From JAOTWJ01 sp036398175 (lineage in GTDB: Bacteria > Gemmatimonadota > Gemmatimonadetes > Gemmatimonadales > GWC2-71-9), in contig DASWHL010000007.1 in assembly GCA_036398175.1 (NCBI GenBank), positions 13,713 through 77,712 of the forward strand: a stretch of DNA of 64,000 nt, given 5' to 3'. The position numbers were made by a program, and so were the translations under genes. Each line of letters begins with the position of its first letter. The first letter of the stretch is position 1. Positions 58,425 through 64,000 of the stretch are shown here, one piece after another. The notes under the pieces are model-generated. The model ran no database searches. It was given only the letters and a program-made list of their open reading frames with translations, and was not told the DNA's origin.

Positions 58425-59339
58425 TCAGCCGCCCCACGGCTCCGCGCGGCCCGCCTGGGTGATCTCGGGCACACGGTCCGGATGGAAGATCGAGGCGAGG
58501 ATCTCGATGCCGTCCACGACCCGCGGTCCGGACCGGTTGAAGTAGGCCGATCCGTCCACCACCCAGGCCCTTCCGTCCCGCACGGCTCGGGGCGCCAGGG
58601 CGAGGAGGCGGTCGCGGTGGGCGTCGGCCTCCGCCCGGGCACGCGCCAGATCGTACCCGCACGGCAGGACCAGCAGCACGTCGGGATCGAGGCCGCTCAC
58701 GGTGCTCCACGCGAGCTGCCGCGACCGCTCCCCCGCCGACCCGGCCAGGTTCTCGCCCCCGGCCAGGGCCACCATCTCCGGCCCCCAATGACCCGGCACG
58801 AACACCGGATCGAGCCATTCGAGGGCGAGCACCCTGGGCCGGGGGCGCGCCGCCACGCGGCGCGCGACCGCCTCGATCCGGCCCCTCAGCCGGCCGGCGA
58901 CCTCCCGGGCCCGCGCCTCGATGCCGGCGGCGAGGCCCACCTGCTCCACGGTCGCGAGAATGCCCTCCACGCTGTGGGCGTCGAGGGAGAGGACGCGGGC
59001 CCCGCCATCGAGCGCCCGCACCGCCTGCTGCGCCAGCGAGGTCGGCACGGCGCAGACCTGGCAGACGTCCTGGGTGAGAATCAGATCGGGGGCGGCTTCC
59101 CGGAGCGCGGCTTCGTCCAGCGTATACACGCTGCCGTGCAGCGCCATGGCCTGGCGGACCGCGGCGTCAATCTGGCCGCTCGCGAGGCCGGCGGGATCGA
59201 ACCGGGGACGGCTCACCCGGGGCCGGTTCAGGACGTGCGCCGGGTAATCGCACTCGTGCGAGATGGCCACGAGCCGGTCGTCCAGACCCAGGGCGCAGAC
59301 GGTCTCCGTGGCGCTGGCGAGCAGGGAGGCAATGCGCAT
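58425..59339 (-). CDS. Cobalamin-binding/BtuF-like protein without signal peptide
   Basis: 304 aa. Class III periplasmic-binding fold: MRIASLLASATETVCALGL, DLILTQDVCQVCAVP, RVLALEWLDPVFVPGHWGPEM and DPDVLLVLPCGYDLARA. It resembles BtuF vitamin B12-binding proteins but has no signal peptide, as in a group of cytoplasmic cobalamin-binding homologues. The conserved Cys-x2-Cys in DVCQVC is typical of that group. TACATT lies 7 nt before the ATG, so the mRNA may be leaderless. The B12-using radical SAM protein at 13547 is a possible physiological link. Confidence 0.8.
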   Translation of the reverse strand: MRIASLLASATETVCALGLDDRLVAISHECDYPAHVLNRPRVSRPRFDPAGLASGQIDAAVRQAMALHGSVYTLDEAALREAAPDLILTQDVCQVCAVPTSLAQQAVRALDGGARVLSLDAHSVEGILATVEQVGLAAGIEARAREVAGRLRGRIEAVARRVAARPRPRVLALEWLDPVFVPGHWGPEMVALAGGENLAGSAGERSRQLAWSTVSGLDPDVLLVLPCGYDLARARAEADAHRDRLLALAPRAVRDGRAWVVDGSAYFNRSGPRVVDGIEILASIFHPDRVPEITQAGRAEPWGG

Positions 59340-59346
59340 TGATGGC

Positions 59347-59352
59347 AATGTA
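59347..59352 (-). promoter_or_regulatory. -10 of a leaderless transcript (cobalamin-binding-like gene)
   Basis: TACATT on the minus strand, exactly 7 nt before the ATG at 59339. It is back-to-back with the ferredoxin promoter. Confidence 0.45.
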
Positions 59353-59361
59353 ACCGCGGCC

Positions 59362-59390
59362 TTGACACTCCCCCGGCGCATTCTCACATT
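59362..59390 (+). promoter_or_regulatory. Sigma70-type promoter of the ferredoxin gene
   Basis: TTGACA (59362-59367), 17-nt spacer, CACATT (59385-59390). Consensus -35; leader of about 33 nt with GGAG before the ATG at 59431. Confidence 0.55.
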
Positions 59391-59430
59391 CCGCCTCACA
59401 CCTGGCGGTTGTCCTGTTTCGGAGTCCTGC

Positions 59431-59703
59431 ATGCCCTACATCATTGCCGAGCCCTGCCTCAACACCAAGGACCGCGGGTGCGTGGACGTCTGCCCGGTTG
59501 ACTGCATCTACGAAGGGGAGGATCAACTCTACATTCACCCCGACGAGTGCATTGACTGTGGCGCCTGCGAGCCCGAGTGCCCGGTGACGGCCATCTTCCC
59601 GGAGGAGGACGTCCCACCCGAGTGGAAGAGCTACATCGAGAAGAACCGGGTCTACTTCGAGAGCGGCGAGGAACGGCAGGTCGCCCGTGGCCGAGGCGCC
59701 TGA
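59431..59703 (+). CDS. Ferredoxin (FdxA-like, two Fe-S clusters)
   Basis: 90 aa. Cys pattern CVDVCPVDC (Cys17, 21, 25) with Cys9, and a complete CIDCGACEPECP (Cys40, 43, 46, 50). Two clusters are expected; the first set, C9-x7-C17-x3-C21-P, matches the 3Fe-4S/4Fe-4S seven-iron type. The ATG follows GGAG. It is a soluble electron carrier; partners are not evident locally. Confidence 0.92.
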   Translation: MPYIIAEPCLNTKDRGCVDVCPVDCIYEGEDQLYIHPDECIDCGACEPECPVTAIFPEEDVPPEWKSYIEKNRVYFESGEERQVARGRGA

Positions 59704-59724
59704 CTCGCGTCGCCGGCATTCCCT

Positions 59725-59755
59725 GACGGGCCTTCGCGTCGCGCGGAGGCCCGTC
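59725..59755. terminator. Bidirectional terminator hairpin
   Basis: GACGGGCCT and AGGCCCGTC form a perfect 9-bp stem with a 13-nt loop between the convergent ferredoxin and phosphodiesterase genes. No long U-tract. Confidence 0.55.
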
Positions 59756-59773
59756 GTGCGTCGGGGCTGACGC

Positions 59774-60991
59774 CTACCGCAGGAAGTGCGCGGTCGAGTC
59801 GCGACTCCCCGCGTTCGGCGCCGGCGTGAGGTCGAGCAGGCGGCACATCAACTCGTAGAGATGCACGCTCTGGAACGGGCTGGCCCGATAGCCCTGCCGG
59901 AACCACGGCCCCGACGCGACGAAGACCCCCCACATGGCCGGGGAATCCGGATCCCAGCCGTGCGACCCGCCGCGGAACGCGTTCGGGTGCCGTTCGTACC
60001 AGTCGCGCGAGCTGATCTCCCATCCTTCGTCCGCCACCGCCACGATGGGATGGATGCGCGGGCTGTCGCGGTAGCGCCAGCGGTCGGGCAGGTCCGCCTT
60101 CCGGTAGACCTGGAGGTGCGGATGACGTCCCGCCAGCAGGTGATACACGGAGTCCTCGAGCCCCGGCGCGGGACGGAGCTGGAGCACGGGCGACCAGTCC
60201 ACGACCTGGGCGAGGTCCGCGGGCAACAGGTCGTCGAGGATGATCACCCGCTCCGGCGAGCGCGCCGCCTGGCCGTGGTCGGACACCAGGAGGATCGCGA
60301 TCTCCTCCAGCCTCCCCCGATCCGCGAGGCCATCGAGCAGCAGCCCGATCATCCGGTCGGTTGCCTGGAGTGCCGCGGTGACTTCAGGCGACTCCGGTCC
60401 GTGGTCATGGCCCGCGACGTCCACGGCCGAGAAGTAGGTGGTGACGAACCGCGGACGCTCCGGCTCCGGGAGGTCCAGCCACTCGAGCACCTGCGTGATC
60501 CGGCGTTCGAGGGGCATGCGGTCGTCGAAGGGCAGCCAGTAGGTCGGCCGCACGCCCCCGATCTCCGCCTCGACGCCGGGCCAGAACAGCGGCGCCGAGC
60601 GGATGCCGTGGCGCTCGGCAGTCACCCAGATCGGCTCCCCGCCCCACCAGCGCTCATCCGCCACCGCCTGCCGGTCGGTCGGCCGGAACCAGGCGTCGAG
60701 CTCGGGATCGTACATCGTGTTGGCCACGATGCCGTGCTGGTCCGCGTAGAGGCCGGTGACGATGGTGTAATGGTTGGGAAAGGTCTTCGTGGGAAATACG
60801 GGAACGAGGGGAGCCCGCGCTCCGCGATCCACCAGGCGGCGGATGTTGGGGAGCGACACCGAGTCCAGGTAGTCGTGCCGCATCCCATCCACCGAGACGA
60901 GCAGCACCGTGGTGGGGGCGGGCGGCTGGGGGGCGCAGCCCCACAGGCTCCCGAGCGAAGCGGCCAGCAGTGTCAGGAACGGTCGCGACAT
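59774..60991 (-). CDS. Alkaline-phosphatase-superfamily phosphodiesterase (NPP-like) lipoprotein
   Basis: 405 aa from the ATG at 60991; lipobox LWGC (Cys19). NPP/nucleotide pyrophosphatase-like motifs: SVDGMRHDYLD (first metal Asp), PTKTFPNHYTIVTG with nucleophile Thr (TKTFPNH), DVAGHDHGPES and VSDHGQ for the second metal set, and GSHGWD near the C-terminus. These enzymes cleave phosphodiester or pyrophosphate bonds of nucleotides. TACTTT 7 nt before the ATG suggests a leaderless mRNA. Divergent from the M1 peptidase gene. Confidence 0.9.
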   Translation of the reverse strand: MSRPFLTLLAASLGSLWGCAPQPPAPTTVLLVSVDGMRHDYLDSVSLPNIRRLVDRGARAPLVPVFPTKTFPNHYTIVTGLYADQHGIVANTMYDPELDAWFRPTDRQAVADERWWGGEPIWVTAERHGIRSAPLFWPGVEAEIGGVRPTYWLPFDDRMPLERRITQVLEWLDLPEPERPRFVTTYFSAVDVAGHDHGPESPEVTAALQATDRMIGLLLDGLADRGRLEEIAILLVSDHGQAARSPERVIILDDLLPADLAQVVDWSPVLQLRPAPGLEDSVYHLLAGRHPHLQVYRKADLPDRWRYRDSPRIHPIVAVADEGWEISSRDWYERHPNAFRGGSHGWDPDSPAMWGVFVASGPWFRQGYRASPFQSVHLYELMCRLLDLTPAPNAGSRDSTAHFLR

Positions 60992-60998
60992 GGCCCGG

Positions 60999-61004
60999 AA
61001 AGTA
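60999..61004 (-). promoter_or_regulatory. -10 of a leaderless phosphodiesterase transcript
   Basis: TACTTT, 7 nt before the ATG on the minus strand; the same hexamer and spacing as queC. Confidence 0.5.
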
Positions 61005-61054
61005 GCCGCCGGTACCGCGGGCCTGCAGGGCGGCCATTTTGCGCGCTTTCGGGG

Positions 61055-61060
61055 TATACT
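61055..61060 (+). promoter_or_regulatory. -10 box of the M1 peptidase gene
   Basis: TATACT lies 46 nt before the GTG start, with GGAGG in between, so this mRNA has a normal leader. The -35 is not well matched. Confidence 0.5.
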
Positions 61061-61106
61061 TTCGCGCCGATCCGCCACAGTGTGCCCAACCAAGTCCGGA
61101 GGCCGC

Positions 61107-63050
61107 GTGACCCGTTCCGCATACGTCCTGGCCCTGCTCACGCTCGCGCCGTCCGCGGCCGCGGGCCAGCGCCCCATCCCCTACCCGGTGACGCCACCGC
61201 CCGAGTTCCAGCACGCGGTCGAGCGCAACACGCGGACCACGACGGGCGAGCCCGGCCTCCAGTACTGGCAGCAGTGGACGGACTACACGCTGTTCGCCTC
61301 GCTCGACCCGGCCGCCAAGCGGGTCACGGGTCGGGCGCAGATCCGCTATCACAACCGGTCGCCGTACACCCTGCCGGTGGTGTTTCTCCAGCTGCCACAG
61401 AATCTCCACGCGCCGGGCGCGGTGCGCCTCGAGCCGCAGGAGGTGACGGGCGGCATGGAAATCACACGGGTCGTGGCGTCCGGGCAGGCGCTCCCCTCGC
61501 AGCCCATGGACCGCGGCGCGGCGTACGAGGTGTTCGGCACCACCCTCGCCGTGCGCCCGCCCACCGCCGTCATGTCCGGCGCGCAGCTGTCGCTGGAGAT
61601 CGAGTGGAGCTTCACCGTCCCGCAGTCGGGGGCGGGGCGGATGGGCTGGAACGGCGACAACCTGTTTCACCTCGCGTACTGGTATCCGCAGATGGCGGTG
61701 TTCGACGACGTCGTGGGCTGGCACACCGACGGCTACGCCGGGAACGCCGAGTTCTACGCGGGATTCGGGAGCTACGCGCTCACCGTGGACGCGCCCGCGG
61801 GCTGGGTGGTGGCCGCCACGGGCCATCTCGAGAACGCGGCGGACGTGCTGCCGGCGCCGGTGCGGGAGCGGCTGGCCCGCGCCGAGCGGAGCGACAGCGT
61901 CGTGCACGTGCTCACCCCGGAAGACCTCGGACCCGGGAAGGCCACGACCCCGGGCACCAATGGCCGCCTCCGGTGGCGCTTTGCGGCCGACACGGTACGG
62001 GACGTGGCGTTCAGTGTGGTGAGCGGATCCCGGTGGGACGCCACGCGCACGCCGGTGGGCGACCGCAACGGCGACGGGACCACCGACTACGCCACGATTC
62101 ACGCGTTCTGGCGGCCATCCGCACCCCGCTGGCAGCACGCGTGGCGCTACGGTCAGCATTCCATTGACTTCCTGTCGCGCTGGACCGGATTGCCGTATCC
62201 GTGGCCGCACATGACGATCGTCGAAGGCGGCGGGATCATCGGCGGAGGCATGGAGTTCCCGATGATGACCCTGATCGGCGACTACAACACGCGGGAGGAC
62301 GCGGACCTCTACAACGTGGTGGTCCACGAGCTGGCCCACATGTGGGTCCCGATGCAGATCGGCACCGACGAGCGGCGCCACGCGTGGATGGACGAGGGCA
62401 CCACCACGTTCAACGAGAACCGGGCGCGCGAGGAGTTCCGGCCCGGCGACACGGGCGACGCCGAGGAGCGCGACGGCTACCTCGGCCTGGCGCGCGCGGG
62501 CCTCGAGGGCGAGTTGATGCGGTGGTCGGACTATCACTATCCCGGCCCCGCCTACGGGATCGCGTCGTACCAGAAGCCGGCGACCATGCTCGCGGCATTG
62601 CGGGGGATGCTGGGGCAGGACGGCTTTGCCCGGGCCTACCGCGAATACCTCCAGCGGTGGCGGTACAGGCATCCCAAACCCTGGGATTTCTTCAACACGT
62701 TCAACAGCGTGAGCGGCAGGAACCTCGACTGGTTCTGGCGTACGTGGTACTACGAGACGTGGACCATGGACCACGCCATCGCGAGCGTTACGCCTGGCAC
62801 GGACGGCACCAGGATCGTGGTCGAGGATCGGGGGCTGGCACCCATGCCGGTGCGGCTCACCATCACCCGCACCGACGGCACCACGGAGGAGCAGGAGATT
62901 CCGGTCGAGACCTGGTTGAGCGGGGCGAGGCGGGCGGAGGTGCTGGTCGTGGGCCGGCTCGGGGTGGCGGTGGTGGAGATAGACGCGGCGCAGGTGTTCC
63001 CGGACGCGGACCGGGAGAACAACCGGTGGGCGGCGCCGCCGATGCGGTAG
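61107..63050 (+). CDS. Secreted M1-family metallopeptidase
   Basis: 647 aa, GTG start with GGAGG upstream and a signal peptide ending AAAGQ. The zinc site HELAH (His407, Glu408, His411) plus downstream WMDEG gives the M1 HExxH-x18-E pattern. The exopeptidase GAMEN box is replaced by GGMEF (380-384), and GDRNGDGTTDYA in the middle looks like a calcium loop. That subfamily is common in Gemmatimonadota. Aminopeptidase activity is plausible but the altered box leaves specificity open. Confidence 0.9.
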   Translation: MTRSAYVLALLTLAPSAAAGQRPIPYPVTPPPEFQHAVERNTRTTTGEPGLQYWQQWTDYTLFASLDPAAKRVTGRAQIRYHNRSPYTLPVVFLQLPQNLHAPGAVRLEPQEVTGGMEITRVVASGQALPSQPMDRGAAYEVFGTTLAVRPPTAVMSGAQLSLEIEWSFTVPQSGAGRMGWNGDNLFHLAYWYPQMAVFDDVVGWHTDGYAGNAEFYAGFGSYALTVDAPAGWVVAATGHLENAADVLPAPVRERLARAERSDSVVHVLTPEDLGPGKATTPGTNGRLRWRFAADTVRDVAFSVVSGSRWDATRTPVGDRNGDGTTDYATIHAFWRPSAPRWQHAWRYGQHSIDFLSRWTGLPYPWPHMTIVEGGGIIGGGMEFPMMTLIGDYNTREDADLYNVVVHELAHMWVPMQIGTDERRHAWMDEGTTTFNENRAREEFRPGDTGDAEERDGYLGLARAGLEGELMRWSDYHYPGPAYGIASYQKPATMLAALRGMLGQDGFARAYREYLQRWRYRHPKPWDFFNTFNSVSGRNLDWFWRTWYYETWTMDHAIASVTPGTDGTRIVVEDRGLAPMPVRLTITRTDGTTEEQEIPVETWLSGARRAEVLVVGRLGVAVVEIDAAQVFPDADRENNRWAAPPMR

Positions 63051-63085
63051 ACGCTTCGCCTCCCCTCGCGCCACGGCACCTGACG

Positions 63086-63114
63086 TTGTCATCCCGACCG
63101 GAGCCGATTATGCT
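63086..63114 (+). promoter_or_regulatory. Sigma70-type promoter of the HTH-EIIA gene
   Basis: TTGTCA (63086-63091), 17-nt spacer, TATGCT (63109-63114). Both hexamers match well; the leader is about 45 nt. The best canonical promoter I see in the window. Confidence 0.6.
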
Positions 63115-63167
63115 TTTGCGTCTCTCAGCCCCATCAGGTACGTAGCCACGACCTCTCCCACCGGCTG

Positions 63168-63863
63168 ATGCGTCTCACGCTCCGGCAGGCAGCCTCGTAT
63201 CTCCAGGTGGACGAGGGCACGTTGCGAGGCTGGATCAAGAAGCGCGGCCTTCCCGCTCACAGCGTTGATGAGCGGCTCTATCTGAACGCCGTCGAGCTCT
63301 GGCAGTGGGCGACGGAGAACGGGATCGCCGTCTCGCGCAGCCTGCTCGACGACGCCCGGCGCTCACCCGAAGTGATCCCGCCCCTTTCCACGCTGCTTGG
63401 CGCAGGCGGGGTCCACGCGGACGTGGGCGGAGCGGACAAGGCCAGCGTCCTGCGCGAGGTCGTCGCGCGGCTCCCCCTGCCGGGGGATCTGGACCGGGAG
63501 TTCCTGGTTTCCGTGCTGGAAGCCCGCGAAGCCATGGGTTCGACCGGCATGGGCGACGGGATCGCCATCCCCCACGCCCGGAATCCCATCGTCCTGCACG
63601 TGGAGCAACCGCTCGTGGCGCTGTGCATGCTGCGCCACCCGGTGAACTTCGACGCGCCGGACGGCCTGCCCGTCCACGCCCTGTTCGTGCTGATCACCCC
63701 CAGTGTCCCCGTGCACCTCAAGATCCTGAGCCGCCTGGGTCTGGTCCTGCGAGATGCCGGCCTGCGCGCGCTCCTGAAGGACCGCGCCGGCGCCGACGTG
63801 ATCCTCTCCTGCATCCAGCAACTGGAGAAGCGCGCTACGGCCTTTTTCCGAGTCCAGGGATGA
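63168..63863 (+). CDS. HTH-EIIA fusion (PTS IIA-Ntr-like domain with DNA-binding head)
   Basis: 231 aa. Residues 1-50 form a MerR/excisionase-type HTH (MRLTLRQAASYLQVDEGTLRG is the start, split as LTLRQAASYLQVDEG and TLRGWIKKRGLPAH). Residues 75-225 form an EIIA fructose/Ntr domain (DREFLVSVLEAREAMGSTGMG, GIAIPHARNP with phosphorylation His136, LFVLITPSVPVHLKILSRL). So phosphorylation by a PTS-Ntr relay could control DNA binding. No other PTS gene in the window. The ATGA overlap couples it to the next gene. Confidence 0.87.
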   Translation: MRLTLRQAASYLQVDEGTLRGWIKKRGLPAHSVDERLYLNAVELWQWATENGIAVSRSLLDDARRSPEVIPPLSTLLGAGGVHADVGGADKASVLREVVARLPLPGDLDREFLVSVLEAREAMGSTGMGDGIAIPHARNPIVLHVEQPLVALCMLRHPVNFDAPDGLPVHALFVLITPSVPVHLKILSRLGLVLRDAGLRALLKDRAGADVILSCIQQLEKRATAFFRVQG

Positions 63864-64000
63864 CCCCGCTGCTCGTTGGGCTGGCGCTCGTGCTGCTGGG
63901 GGGAGTGGCAGCGGTCGCCCTGTCCCGCTGGCCGCGCCTCGCGACCCGCGCGTTCCTCGCGCTGGTGGTTTCCGGTGCGGGGACGGCCCTCGTACCGGCG
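63860..64000 (+). CDS. Membrane protein, N-terminal part (possible HyfB-like transporter)
   Basis: The first 47 codons only; the ATG overlaps the HTH-EIIA stop. The sequence is hydrophobic: MTPLLVGLALVLLGGVAAVAL, an RWPRLA turn and a second helix LALVVSGAGTALVPA. A proton-conducting NuoL/HyfB-type antiporter subunit is one possibility; the fragment is too short to say more. Confidence 0.6.
   Translation, partial: MTPLLVGLALVLLGGVAAVALSRWPRLATRAFLALVVSGAGTALVPA

Noticed and set aside
1..64000. tRNA, rRNA, insertion sequences, prophage or integration sites
   Set aside because: Reading both strands I saw no tRNA T-loop/acceptor pattern, no transposase or integrase and no duplicated ends.

Overview
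This is a high-G+C bacterial chromosome segment with the gene repertoire of a free-living Gemmatimonadota-like bacterium. That assignment is inferred from repertoire and style, since no rRNA lies in the window. Support comes from several secreted peptidases (M1, M14, M15, M23, M48, S9 and a metzincin-like family), Ser/Thr kinases fused to sensor domains, a MacB/FtsX-type ADOP permease, Tat-exported oxidoreductases, DUF3494 proteins and many small lipoproteins. I see no tRNA, rRNA, CRISPR array, transposase or phage gene.

Layout. 1-13.5 kb holds the end of an inositol-phosphatase-like gene, a TPR protein, a two-subunit molybdenum hydroxylase, a secreted metalloprotease, a large Ser/Thr kinase-TPR protein, a secreted histidine phosphatase and an M14 peptidase. 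13.5-23 kb holds a B12-binding radical SAM protein, three small envelope genes, and a peptidoglycan block (class-A-like PBP, M15 peptidase, L,D-transpeptidase). 23-31 kb is dominated by small envelope genes on the minus strand: a 39-aa basic protein, small membrane proteins, two DUF3494 proteins around an OmpA-like porin, and an apparent seven-gene operon. That operon comprises a small membrane protein, an M48 lipoprotein, a glycine-zipper lipoprotein, a two-gene cassette, an lmo0937-type peptide and a GAF protein. 31-36.6 kb is a signalling block: kaiC-kaiB-PAS histidine kinase-response regulator, then two further LuxR-type regulators, one with a dead receiver. 36.8-38.8 kb has a Pal/OmpA-like lipoprotein and a second copy of the two-gene cassette.

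39-48 kb carries a Tat-exported NAD(P)-dependent epimerase-like protein, an ADOP permease, a second Ser/Thr kinase with a DUF3592-like tail, a paralogue of the first TPR protein and an S9 peptidase. 48-54.6 kb carries an M23 endopeptidase, queF, a beta-lactamase-fold hydrolase, queC-queE, an alcohol dehydrogenase and a HAD phosphatase. 54.7-64 kb carries a DUF4097 repeat protein, an aminotransferase, a membrane-anchored receiver with Glu at the phosphorylation site, a bacilliredoxin, a cobalamin-binding-like protein, ferredoxin, a secreted phosphodiesterase, an M1 peptidase, an HTH-EIIA fusion and the start of a membrane protein.

The most interesting signals are regulatory. A 57-nt bipartite element with fixed internal spacing lies upstream of four envelope transcription units and always points at the gene. 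A TAnnTT-N7-ATG arrangement at five genes suggests leaderless mRNAs. Several intergenic tandem repeats are themselves arranged as long inverted repeats. The twice-present cassette of uncharacterised genes and the group of very small envelope genes are the best candidates for an undescribed system, probably linked to envelope stress (inference).
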